64,000 nt of DNA from JAPPFW01 sp965231815. Its GTDB lineage: Bacteria; Actinomycetota; Acidimicrobiia; Spongiisociales; Spongiisociaceae. Below, in pieces: positions 25,984-33,942 of the stretch. The translations under genes and the position numbers were made by a program. Every line of letters starts with the position of its first letter. Positions within the stretch are counted from its first letter, which is position 1. The stretch covers positions 2,914,001-2,978,000 of the forward strand of contig OZ246890.1 in NCBI GenBank assembly GCA_965231815.1, written 5' to 3'. Under the pieces are notes generated by a model, which saw only the letters and a program-made list of their open reading frames with translations, did no database searches and was not told where the DNA came from.

Positions 25984-26934
25984 ACGGGGGACCGCCACTT
26001 CGTAACCCTCCTCCTCCGGCTCGGCGTCTACCAACTCCTCCGGAAATCCCGGAGCTCGCAAAGCCACCCCGCATGCATCCTCCAGCAGGCGCACGATTCC
26101 CGATGACCAGGCTCGGGGACCGTAGGTATCCCGACCTCGCTGGAAGGTTTCCATCACCAGCGGCGAAATCTCGAGGAGCGTGTCTTGAAGATCGGCTAGA
26201 TGTTGGAACAGCGACAGGTCCTTTATTACCAGATCCATCGTGAAGTTGATGTTGTAGCTACCGTTGAGGATCACCTGTGACTCGGTTTCGTGCACGAACG
26301 AATTACCGGAGCTGATGCGGATCCCTTCATACACGGTGTGAAGATCCAAACCGGCCCGTTTGGCCACCATCATCGCCTCACCCACCGCTACCAGGTGGAC
26401 CGAAGCGAGGTAGTTGGTCACTACCTTGAGTACCGAAGCGGCGCCCAGGTCACCCACATGAAGGATGCGCCGTCCCATCGTCGTGAGTACGGGCGCCACT
26501 CGCTCGAAGTCCCGGCGTTCCCCACCCACAAAGATCGAGATATTTCCGGTAGCGGCCCGATGGCAACCGCCGGAGACCGGCCCCTCCAAGGGGCGAGCGC
26601 CCGATCCCGACACCAGATCACCGAGTCGGCGGACCTCGGATTCGTCAGTGGTGCTCATCTCCAGCCATGTCTTTCCCGGTCCCAACCCGGCGAGTACGCC
26701 TTCGGTTCCCTCCATCACCGAGCGCACCGCGGACGGCGACGGCAGGCAGGTAATGACCAGATCGCTCCAGAGGGCGAGTTCCCGGTTCGTGTCAACCCAC
26801 CGGGCGCCGGTGTCGAGGAGAGGGCGTGCCGCCTCCCGGTTGAGATCCCTCACGGCCAGCCGATATCCGTTCCGCAGCAGGCTGCCGGCCAGTTTGCTGC
26901 CCAGGTTGCCGAGCCCGATGAAACCGACTCTCAT
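25981..26934 (-). CDS. 3-hydroxyisobutyrate dehydrogenase-like NAD(P) oxidoreductase
   Basis: This 317-residue beta-hydroxyacid dehydrogenase has the N-terminal dinucleotide fold GFIGLGNLGSKLAG. The substrate segment EGPVSGGCHRAATGN is followed by the catalytic lysine in VLKVVTNYL (near residue 171) and the later KDLSLF motif. Family members oxidise 3-hydroxyisobutyrate, tartronate semialdehyde or 6-phosphogluconate-like acids; the exact substrate is open. An AAGGAAGGG ribosome site precedes ATG 26934. The C-terminus runs to the very end of MITE copy D, so its last residues may have been reshaped by that insertion. Confidence 0.87.
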   Translation of the reverse strand: MRVGFIGLGNLGSKLAGSLLRNGYRLAVRDLNREAARPLLDTGARWVDTNRELALWSDLVITCLPSPSAVRSVMEGTEGVLAGLGPGKTWLEMSTTDESEVRRLGDLVSGSGARPLEGPVSGGCHRAATGNISIFVGGERRDFERVAPVLTTMGRRILHVGDLGAASVLKVVTNYLASVHLVAVGEAMMVAKRAGLDLHTVYEGIRISSGNSFVHETESQVILNGSYNINFTMDLVIKDLSLFQHLADLQDTLLEISPLVMETFQRGRDTYGPRAWSSGIVRLLEDACGVALRAPGFPEELVDAEPEEEGYEVAVPR

Positions 26935-27288
26935 TGGAGCTTCCCTTCCTTAGTTCTTGTCTCATGAGTTCTTGTCTCATGCGATCGGTGACCGCATACT
27001 CCGTCTTTGCAGTCTCGACTACCAGGTTCCCATCCGGGTGATCTACATGTCGGGTCAATGGTTGAATTCTATGGATATCCCATCTGTGCTCGCTTCTGAT
27101 GCCCCACCCTCGACGAGCCCGGTTTTCTCCTGAGAACTGGCTGAACCCGGAATCATTCCGGGCAGCATCTTCGTGTGATAGGCTCGCGGCCGAGCAGGTC
27201 CTTCAATTGCGAGACAAGGATCCGGCCTATCGGCCGCCCATCGCCATCGGATTGACGGGCCGGTGTAAGAGCGGAAGGAAGGACTGAG
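26935..27288. other. Divergent promoter region of the monooxygenase operon
   Basis: This 354-bp gap separates the dehydrogenase gene from the DJ-1-like gene. It contains an exact 15-bp tandem duplication, AGTTCTTGTCTCATG twice, at 26952-26981, and a TTCTCCTGAGAA palindrome at about 27123. A GGAAGGA ribosome site ends it before ATG 27289. I see no gene here; an open frame at 27099-27287 has no family resemblance. Confidence 0.5.
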
Positions 27289-28308
27289 ATGCCGCGGTTA
27301 TTGTTCCTGGTTTCGAGCGCGAGAGAGATGGAGCTTGCTGATGGGTCTACGCACGAGACAGGCTACTTTGCCGATGAGGCGCTGACGCCTTACGAAAGGT
27401 TTGTCGAGTCCGGCGTAGATGTTGTCGTCGCTACCCCGGATGGTCTTTCTCCCTACGCCGATCCTTACGGTCTCGAAGAGATCTTTCACTATCCGGACGA
27501 TGACGAGGACTTCCTCAACAGCATCACCAGGACTTTTGCTCACGATATTGACGACATACGCCTAACACTGCATCACATCACCGAATTGGGCATGATCTCG
27601 GCCCGTCGCGTATTCGACCGTCTCAAAGAAGCCGGTATGCACCCGATCGAGGCCCGCAAGCTGGTGTCGCGGGCGGCGGCCAACGCTTGGCGCGACGATG
27701 CGCAGTTCCTCGACACCCTTGGAGCGGAAGAGCTGCCCGATTCGATCACCCGCGCCGACCTCGAAGCTGCACTTGCCGAGGTCTTGGCCGACAGCCAATC
27801 GGAATCTCAGCGGGTTAAGGGCGCTCTGGATGCGCTTCCGGACTTCGTTTCGCCGGCCAACCTATCAACCATGACCGATGAGGAGATTGCCGAGTTCGAC
27901 GCGGTGTTCGTGCCGGGAGGCCATGGACCGATGGTGGATATGGCCGACAATCCTGACGTAACCAGGGTTATCGGAGTCCTGCACCAGAAGCAAGCTGCAA
28001 TCGCCTCCGTCTGTCACGGTCCTGCCTTCTTGCTTTCGGCCCCGGCCAACATGGACGGACAATGGTTGTTCGACGGATACCGGGTAACTTCCTTTACCGA
28101 CGAGGAGGAGGATCAGACAAGGCCCGGCGCCAAGGGCTTGACGTGGTATGTCGAGAGCGCCTTGCGAAACGCCGGCGCCGTGTTCGATGACGGGCGGTCC
28201 GCTTGGTCATCGCATGTCGTGGTAGACCGCAACCTCATCACCGCCCAGAACCCCGGCTCCGCCGACGCGGTAGCGGACGCAGTGCTCAAGAGCCTCGACG
28301 TACTCTGA
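27289..28308 (+). CDS. DJ-1/PfpI family protein (Hsp31-like) with a helical insert
   Basis: This 339-residue protein has the flavodoxin-like DJ-1/PfpI fold of the Hsp31 group. The acidic partner segment YFADEALTPYERF lies near the N-terminus, VPGGHGPM in the middle, and the nucleophile elbow SVCHGPAFLL (cysteine near residue 242) follows, with ITAQNPGS at the end. A roughly 110-residue helix-rich insert (about residues 75-190) separates the first strands from the core and is not in ordinary Hsp31. Relatives act as glyoxalases, protein deglycases or chaperones. It is the first gene before the diiron monooxygenase cluster and may protect against reactive aldehydes formed there, which is inferred from position only. 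Confidence 0.75.
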   Translation: MPRLLFLVSSAREMELADGSTHETGYFADEALTPYERFVESGVDVVVATPDGLSPYADPYGLEEIFHYPDDDEDFLNSITRTFAHDIDDIRLTLHHITELGMISARRVFDRLKEAGMHPIEARKLVSRAAANAWRDDAQFLDTLGAEELPDSITRADLEAALAEVLADSQSESQRVKGALDALPDFVSPANLSTMTDEEIAEFDAVFVPGGHGPMVDMADNPDVTRVIGVLHQKQAAIASVCHGPAFLLSAPANMDGQWLFDGYRVTSFTDEEEDQTRPGAKGLTWYVESALRNAGAVFDDGRSAWSSHVVVDRNLITAQNPGSADAVADAVLKSLDVL

Positions 28309-28323
28309 ACGGAGGTGACGTAG

Positions 28324-28743
28324 ATGTCAGATGTAGCCGCGACGTTCTGGGCCGCGATCAGGGACGGGAACGTCGATGGAGCTATGGAGTTGGTCTCCTC
28401 CGAAGCCACCATTGATCTGCTGCCTGCGAACGTCAAAGGAGGGAAGGACGATGTGCGGGGGTTCTTCATCGCCACCGTAACAGCCTTCCCCGACTTGTTG
28501 CTGACCATCAAGAACCATTTCAGAGGAACCGACGGGACCGCGGTGACCGAGATGAAGATGGAAGGTACGCAGGCCGCCGACTACCTAGGGGTGGTGAACC
28601 AGGAGAAACATATCGACCTGGACCAGGTGTGGATGCTGGGTACGTCCGATGGACGTATCACCTCGATCCGCGGTTTCTGGGACCAGAACATTCTCTACCG
28701 CAGGCTGGCGGTCAAGCGCCTCGACGCGGTGTCGATCGTTTAG
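28324..28743 (+). CDS. NTF2-like / SnoaL-like protein 1
   Basis: This 139-residue protein has the cone-shaped NTF2/SnoaL fold pattern: an N-terminal helix pair (FWAAIRDGNVDGAMELV), a middle TVTAFPDLLLTIKNHF segment and C-terminal strands (ITSIRGFWDQNILYRRL). Families of this fold include polyketide cyclases, limonene epoxide hydrolases and ketosteroid isomerases; no catalytic set can be assigned. It follows the DJ-1-like gene by 15 bp and precedes a second NTF2-like gene, all in the direction of the monooxygenase genes. Confidence 0.75.
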   Translation: MSDVAATFWAAIRDGNVDGAMELVSSEATIDLLPANVKGGKDDVRGFFIATVTAFPDLLLTIKNHFRGTDGTAVTEMKMEGTQAADYLGVVNQEKHIDLDQVWMLGTSDGRITSIRGFWDQNILYRRLAVKRLDAVSIV

Positions 28744-28756
28744 AAAGGGAGTGTCC

Positions 28757-29221
28757 ATGACTGCAACTGCTACAAAGGCGGATCCTGTTGCAACGGTTGA
28801 AGCCTTCTTCGAGGCCTACCGGCAACACGACACGCTGTCGATGGTCGACCTCTGTACCGACAACGCCGACTTCTCGTACGTCCCGTTCGAGATATGGACC
28901 AAGCAGCGGGTCATCAGGGGCGACGGGAAGGTGGCCACGCTCGGCCGGCCCATGTGGGAGGGATTGATCAACTCCTTCCCGGACCTGTCCAACGAGGTCC
29001 ATTCCATCACCGCCTCCGAGGACGGGAAGGTCGCGGCGGTGGTGAGCATCGGCGGCTGCCAGGAGAAGGCGTGGGGACCGATCGCCCCGAAGGGGATGAA
29101 GTACTGGGAACCCCACGCGTTCGTATTCGATGTCAATGACGGCGGCAAGATCGAGAGCCTGACCGCCTATTGGGACAGCGCCTCGATCTATCGCCAACTC
29201 GGCCATATGGAAGTCGACTGA
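28757..29221 (+). CDS. NTF2-like / SnoaL-like protein 2
   Basis: This 154-residue protein has the same fold as the preceding gene: AFFEAYRQHDTLSMVDLC, then WEGLINSFPDLSNEVHSI, ending IESLTAYWDSASIYRQLGHME. The two are only distantly alike, so this is an old duplication or two separate recruitments. The start ATG 28757 follows the ribosome site AAAGGGAG. It lies 13 bp before the hydroxylase alpha subunit gene. A role as epoxide hydrolase or isomerase acting on the monooxygenase product is plausible but unproven. Confidence 0.75.
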   Translation: MTATATKADPVATVEAFFEAYRQHDTLSMVDLCTDNADFSYVPFEIWTKQRVIRGDGKVATLGRPMWEGLINSFPDLSNEVHSITASEDGKVAAVVSIGGCQEKAWGPIAPKGMKYWEPHAFVFDVNDGGKIESLTAYWDSASIYRQLGHMEVD

Positions 29222-29234
29222 GGAAGGAGGAACC

Positions 29235-30743
29235 ATGACTCTTAGACGTGAGGAATGGCAGGGGATCGTCCGGGACGTCGACTGGACTCTCGGCTACGTG
29301 GACGACGAGGCCGTCTACCCGGACTGGTTGAGCGGATCGGGGAAGGTTCCCCGTGAGGCTTGGTCGGCCTGGGAGGAGAGCTACAAGGTCGCCTACCCCG
29401 AATACGTCGCCACCCAGGACGAGAAGGAAACCTCCGCCTACGCGGTGAAGGCCGCCCTGAGCCGTTCGAACCAGTACGAACAGCTAGACGAGGCGTGGAG
29501 GTCGTCGGTCAAGATGCACCTCGGCGGGATTGCCCTGGTGGAATATGCAGCCGTTTACGGGGAGAGCCGCATGGCCCGCTTCGGCCTTAGCCCGGCGTGG
29601 CGCAACATGGCCGTGATGGGCACCCTCGACGAGATCCGCCACGGCCAGCTCAGCCTATCTTTCGCTCACGAGTTGGTGGAGCGCGATCCTCAGTTCGACT
29701 GGGCTCACAGGGCTCTGCTAACCAACGATTGGGTGGCTATCGCGCTGCGGGCGCTGATCGACAACATGATGATCGGCGGCAGCGTGGTGGATATCGCCAT
29801 CCAGTTGCCCTTCGCATTCGAGACCGGCTTCACCAACATCCAGTTCGTGGCGCTGGCGTCCGACGCCCTCGAGGCCGGTGATGTGGCCTTCGCCAACCTG
29901 ATCTCCTCGATCCAGACCGACGAGGCTCGCCACTCCCAGCAGGGTGGACCCACACTTGAGGTTCTGGTGGAGCACGATCCGGTGCGAGCGCAGTGGACGG
30001 TCGACAAGTTCTTCTGGCTCTCCGCGCGGGCTTTCGCCGCCCTCACCGGGCCGTCGATGGACTACAACACCCCGGTCGAGTCCCGCAAGTACAGCTACCG
30101 GGAGTTCATGGAGGAGTGGATCATCGACCAGTTCGTCCGCACCATCCAGGACTACGGCCTCAAGCGTCCCTGGTACTGGGACGAGTTCATCGAGGGTCTT
30201 GACGTGTGGCATCATTCGCTGCAGATGGGTGAGTGGTTCTGGCGCCCGACCCTGTGGTGGAAGCCGGTCGGGGTATCGCCCGAGTCCCGCGAGTGGCTCA
30301 TCGAGAAGTATCCCAACTGGGATCTCCTCTACGGTGACAAGTGGAAGCTACTGGCTGAAAACATCAACGCCGGGAACATGAACCGCGCCCTGCCGGAGAC
30401 ACTCCCGTGGCTGTGTAACTACTGCCACCTCCCGACCTGCAACGCAACGTACGGGCGGGACGGCAAGTGGCGGGTACGCAACTATTCGCTCAAGCACAAC
30501 GGCGTTACGTACCACTTCTGCACCAAGGGCTGCCGCCAGATCTGGTGGGAGGATCGAGACGCCCTCAACAGCAAGACGGTGGTCGAGCGTTTCCTCGCCG
30601 GCATGATCCAGCCGATGGACGTCCCCGGAATACTCGGGTACATGGGACTCACGCCCGACGTCATGGGTGACGACGCCGGCGCCTACGACTGGACCGAGGC
30701 CTACGCGAAGACCCAGCCGGTCGGCGCGGGGGTAGGTGGATGA
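29235..30743 (+). CDS. Toluene-4-monooxygenase-like hydroxylase alpha subunit (diiron)
   Basis: This 502-residue catalytic subunit of a soluble diiron monooxygenase resembles TmoA. All six iron ligands are visible in two EXXH-type sets: Glu in VEYAAVYGESRMAR (about 103), Glu/His in DEIRHGQL (about 133/136), Glu in FETGFTN (about 196) and Glu/His in DEARHSQQGGP (about 230/233). The C-terminal third holds CNYCHLPTC near 392-402 and YHFCTKGC near 425-432, a YHS-like metal site. It would use O2 and electrons from the Rieske protein to hydroxylate or epoxidise a hydrophobic substrate, whose identity is unknown. It overlaps the next gene by 4 bp. Confidence 0.92.
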   Translation: MTLRREEWQGIVRDVDWTLGYVDDEAVYPDWLSGSGKVPREAWSAWEESYKVAYPEYVATQDEKETSAYAVKAALSRSNQYEQLDEAWRSSVKMHLGGIALVEYAAVYGESRMARFGLSPAWRNMAVMGTLDEIRHGQLSLSFAHELVERDPQFDWAHRALLTNDWVAIALRALIDNMMIGGSVVDIAIQLPFAFETGFTNIQFVALASDALEAGDVAFANLISSIQTDEARHSQQGGPTLEVLVEHDPVRAQWTVDKFFWLSARAFAALTGPSMDYNTPVESRKYSYREFMEEWIIDQFVRTIQDYGLKRPWYWDEFIEGLDVWHHSLQMGEWFWRPTLWWKPVGVSPESREWLIEKYPNWDLLYGDKWKLLAENINAGNMNRALPETLPWLCNYCHLPTCNATYGRDGKWRVRNYSLKHNGVTYHFCTKGCRQIWWEDRDALNSKTVVERFLAGMIQPMDVPGILGYMGLTPDVMGDDAGAYDWTEAYAKTQPVGAGVGG

Positions 30744-31015
30744 GCGACAACGGCGCCGCCGCCGAACCACAGCTCGTCCCGCTCAACGCCATCTTCGCCG
30801 ACGACTTCGTCGAGTTGCTCATCCCGGTGATGTCCAACAACACCATGGCGGAGGTGGCGGAGGCGGTCGCCCACCATACGGTGGGAGTGCGGGTGCGGGA
30901 CCGCGGCTTGCCCAAGATGGTGGTCCACAACAACCGGATAGTGCCCGACGACGTGACGGTGGCCGGTGCGGGCATAGCTCCCCTCGACCACATCCGCGTC
31001 GATTGGGTGGAGTAG
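30740..31015 (+). CDS. Toluene monooxygenase hydroxylase gamma subunit (TmoB-like)
   Basis: This 91-residue subunit has a ubiquitin-like beta-grasp fold, recognised by PLNAIFADDFVELLIPV near the start and DHIRVDWVE at the C-terminus. Its position is as in tmoABCDEF-type clusters, directly after the alpha subunit with an ATGA overlap. It forms part of the (alpha-beta-gamma)2 hydroxylase and has no catalytic role of its own. In tmo clusters the order is A-B-C-D-E-F; here the Rieske gene is moved to after the beta subunit. Confidence 0.88.
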   Translation: MSDNGAAAEPQLVPLNAIFADDFVELLIPVMSNNTMAEVAEAVAHHTVGVRVRDRGLPKMVVHNNRIVPDDVTVAGAGIAPLDHIRVDWVE

Positions 31016-31025
31016 GAGGGTCGAT

Positions 31026-31331
31026 ATGGATAATCCTGTAGGGCCGATCCTGCGGATGAGCGATATGATCGACGAGATTATAAGCGCCATCGAGGACGAC
31101 AACCCGGGCCGCGAGATCGAGGTGATCGACCGCGGCGCTTACGTGCGCGTCCACGCTTCCTCCTTTCTCAAGGTGACAGCCGAGTCGCTGAAGCGCTATC
31201 TGGGACCCGACTACCAGTTGCGGTCGTTGGAGAACCTGCTGACCGCCAACGCCGGACGTATAAACACCTCCCGCAGCGACCAGACGAGCTGGTCGCTCGG
31301 CGGGGCGACCGAGGAGGACGTCACATCATGA
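31026..31331 (+). CDS. Diiron monooxygenase effector (coupling) protein, TmoD-like
   Basis: This 101-residue regulatory protein of the MmoB/DmpM/TmoD family shows the conserved NPVGPILRMSDMIDEII opening, IEVIDRGAYVRVHA in the middle, and LRSLENLLTANAGRI near the end. It binds the hydroxylase and tunes the diiron site and substrate access, without cofactors. It lies 10 bp after the gamma subunit gene and overlaps the beta subunit gene by 4 bp, so it is part of the same transcript. Confidence 0.9.
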   Translation: MDNPVGPILRMSDMIDEIISAIEDDNPGREIEVIDRGAYVRVHASSFLKVTAESLKRYLGPDYQLRSLENLLTANAGRINTSRSDQTSWSLGGATEEDVTS

Positions 31332-32356
31332 GCCCCAAGAAGCGGAAACTGCGAACTTGGAGCGAGTTCGGCGACATCCGCCGCCGACCGACCGAGTACG
31401 AGATCGGCGCCCACGCCGCCAACTACACGGTTCGCCGGGACAGGATGGCGCCGCTGGAGCAGAACCCCTCCTCGCCGGGCAACTTGTGGTTCCTGGCCTA
31501 TCGTGACAACTCGCCGCTCCAGCTTGACGACTGGGAGGTGTTCAGGGATCCGGACCAGCTGACGTACCGGGCGTACGTCGCCAAGCAGGCAGCCCAGGAG
31601 ACGAAGGTCGCCGGTCTGATGGATAGCTATTCGAGCATAGGCCACGACCAGTCCCTTTCCCCCGAATGGGTAAGGATACTCCGGACCTTCTACACGCCGA
31701 TCCGGTACCCGTCCCATGCCCTGCAGATGCTGCAGGCATACGTGGCGCACATGTCGCCCACGGCTTACATCACCAATGCGGCATCCTTGTCGATGGCGGA
31801 CCAGCTCCGGCGGGTGACTGTGGTATCGATCCGTACGCGGGAGTTACAGATGGGCTACCCGGACGCAGGTTTCGCCACCGGCGAGCGGGATGTCTGGGAG
31901 GGCCATGAGGGATGGCAACCGACACGGGAGCTTCTCGAGCGGGCGCTGATCGCCTACGACTGGGGCGAGTCGTTGACCGCCGCCAACCTGGTCATAGCTC
32001 CGACACTCGACGATGTCCTCAACCGGCAGTTGGGTGAGCTAGCGCGGGCCAACAACGACAACCTGACCTGGTTACTCTGCCAGAACCTGCACGAGGACTC
32101 GGCTCGAAGGGGCAGGTGGTCGGCGGCCGTGGCGCGCCTGGCGATAGAAGGTCGGCCCGAGAACGTCCCGGCCTTGGAGCGCTGGATCGCGAAGTGGTCG
32201 CCTCGGGCGGATGCCGCCGCTCTGGCCCTGGGAAGCATCCTGGCGCAGGCCCCCGCCGGTGACATCAGCGCTGAGGCGGTGGCCGCTGAAGCGCGGGCGG
32301 CGCGGGAGCATCTCCTCGCCGACGCCGGACTCGGCGCCCTGCAACCCACCGGCTAG
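31328..32356 (+). CDS. Toluene monooxygenase hydroxylase beta subunit (TmoE-like)
   Basis: This 342-residue structural subunit has the ferritin-like helical fold of the alpha subunit but no iron ligands. Typical segments are LRTWSEFGDIRRRPTEYEI near the N-terminus, WEVFRDPDQLTYRAYVAKQAAQE, and ALQMLQAYVAHMSPTAYITNAASLSMADQLRRV (given here in pieces: ALQMLQAYVAHM and AASLSMADQLRR). The C-terminal 60 residues are Ala/Arg-rich. It is translationally coupled to the effector gene and precedes the Rieske gene by 21 bp. Confidence 0.9.
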   Translation: MSPKKRKLRTWSEFGDIRRRPTEYEIGAHAANYTVRRDRMAPLEQNPSSPGNLWFLAYRDNSPLQLDDWEVFRDPDQLTYRAYVAKQAAQETKVAGLMDSYSSIGHDQSLSPEWVRILRTFYTPIRYPSHALQMLQAYVAHMSPTAYITNAASLSMADQLRRVTVVSIRTRELQMGYPDAGFATGERDVWEGHEGWQPTRELLERALIAYDWGESLTAANLVIAPTLDDVLNRQLGELARANNDNLTWLLCQNLHEDSARRGRWSAAVARLAIEGRPENVPALERWIAKWSPRADAAALALGSILAQAPAGDISAEAVAAEARAAREHLLADAGLGALQPTG

Positions 32357-32377
32357 CGGCTGATCACTGAGCCCCCG

Positions 32378-32698
32378 ATGAGTGATGCAGCCCGGTGGCG
32401 CGAAGTCATGGACCTGGATGATCTATGGGAGGGTGATCTCGAAGGGGTGACGGTCGACCGTCACAAGCTCATCCTCGTCAACGTGGACGGGGAGGTGCGC
32501 GCCTACCGGGATCGTTGCCCTCATCAGGCTTGGCCCCTCTCGGACGGGGATCTGGACGGTCACGTCCTTACCTGCACCAATCATTTATGGGAGTTCAACG
32601 CCATAACCGGCGATGGGATAAACCCGGATGACTGTTCCCTGTTCACCGTTCCCTGCAAGGTTGAGGATGGTGTCATCTACGTAGCGCCACCCGGCTGA
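32378..32698 (+). CDS. Rieske-type [2Fe-2S] ferredoxin (TmoC-like)
   Basis: This 106-residue soluble Rieske protein has the two cluster-binding pairs RCPHQAWPLSDG (Cys-x-His) and CTNHLWEFN (Cys-x2-His), spaced as in monooxygenase and dioxygenase ferredoxins. It passes electrons from the reductase to the diiron hydroxylase. The gene lies between the beta subunit and the FAD reductase gene, with a 2-bp gap to the latter, which fits an electron-transfer pair. Confidence 0.92.
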   Translation: MSDAARWREVMDLDDLWEGDLEGVTVDRHKLILVNVDGEVRAYRDRCPHQAWPLSDGDLDGHVLTCTNHLWEFNAITGDGINPDDCSLFTVPCKVEDGVIYVAPPG

Positions 32699-32700
32699 TA

Positions 32701-33942
32701 ATGGCCGGTCTCCCGGAGACCGTAGTGTTGTTGGGTGGCGGTACCGCTTCGGCGGCTGCCGCAGCGACGTTACGCCATCGAGGTTTCGACGGCCGGATCG
32801 TGTTGGTATCGGAAGAGGCGGAACCACCTTACGAGCGTCCGCCCCTCTCGAAAGAGCTGCTGGCCGGGACCATGGTTCCGAGCGCGACGGCTATCCGTGA
32901 TCAGGATTGGTACCACGACAACCGCGTGGAGTTGCAACTCGGCGCCAGGGTGGCCTCTGTTGATGTAGAAGGCGCCGGGGTCACCACCGTAACGGGTGAG
33001 CGGATCGGATACCACCACCTATTGGTGGCTACCGGGGGGCGAGCTCGGAGGTTGGCCGGGATCGGGGGGGACCGGGTTCTCCACCTTCGAACCCGGAATG
33101 ACTCCGAGAGGCTGGCGTCTGTGTTGCGGGATCGAGGGCATCTGGCGGTGCTGGGGGGAGGATTCATAGGTTGTGAGGTGGCCTCTACCGCCCTGGACCT
33201 GGGGGTGGAGGTAACCATCATCGAGATGGAGTCCCACTGTCTCCGAGTCCCTCTGGGAGAGCGTTACGGGAAGGTCATGACCGAGGTCCACAAGGACCGG
33301 GGATGTCGGATGCGGATGGGGGAGCGAGTTACCGGGGTCACCGAGACTTCGGAGGGGTTGGAGGTGACCACCGACCTGGGCAGGTTGGAGTGTGACCGGC
33401 TGCTGGTGGCGGCCGGGATGATCCCCAACACCGAGCCGGTCCTCGGTACCCGGATCGAGGTGGACGGCGGGATACTGGTGGATCGCCACTGCCGGACGTC
33501 GGTACCCAACGTGTACGCGGCCGGAGATGTCGCCGCGCGCCGCCGACCCGGTGGCGGGCTTCGGGTGGAGCATCATGACAACGCCATGCGGCAAGGCTCG
33601 GTGGCGGCCCGTAACATCCTGGGCGAAGAGGCGTGCGATGACGAACCGCACTGGTTCTGGTCGGACCAGTGCGGCCTGTCCATCCAATCCCTGGGGGAGT
33701 TCGATCCGAATGCGAGCCATGTGATAAGGGGATCGATCGAGGATCGGTCCTTCTCGGCTTTCCAGCTTGCCGGGGATGGGGTGAGCGGGAGTAGCATCGA
33801 AGCGGTACTGACCATCGGCCGGCCACGAGACGTGTTCGCGGCCCGCAAGCTTATGAGGTCGGGCAAGTCTGTGACCGCTGAACAGATCGAGGACCTTTCT
33901 ACCGATCTGCGTCGCCTGGCCCGGACCCGGAGGCCACGATGA
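32701..33942 (+). CDS. FAD-dependent ferredoxin reductase (BphA4/rubredoxin-reductase type)
   Basis: This 413-residue pyridine-nucleotide disulfide-type reductase has the FAD Rossmann motif LLGGGTASAAAAATLR, the NAD(P)-binding motif LAVLGGGFIGCEVAS and the FAD/C-terminal motif VPNVYAAGDVA. No [2Fe-2S] or FNR-type segments are present. Thus the electron supply uses a two-part BphA4-like chain, not the TmoF-type single protein with plant ferredoxin and FNR domains. It would oxidise NADH and reduce the Rieske ferredoxin just upstream. It overlaps the next gene by 4 bp. Confidence 0.9.
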   Translation: MAGLPETVVLLGGGTASAAAAATLRHRGFDGRIVLVSEEAEPPYERPPLSKELLAGTMVPSATAIRDQDWYHDNRVELQLGARVASVDVEGAGVTTVTGERIGYHHLLVATGGRARRLAGIGGDRVLHLRTRNDSERLASVLRDRGHLAVLGGGFIGCEVASTALDLGVEVTIIEMESHCLRVPLGERYGKVMTEVHKDRGCRMRMGERVTGVTETSEGLEVTTDLGRLECDRLLVAAGMIPNTEPVLGTRIEVDGGILVDRHCRTSVPNVYAAGDVAARRRPGGGLRVEHHDNAMRQGSVAARNILGEEACDDEPHWFWSDQCGLSIQSLGEFDPNASHVIRGSIEDRSFSAFQLAGDGVSGSSIEAVLTIGRPRDVFAARKLMRSGKSVTAEQIEDLSTDLRRLARTRRPR

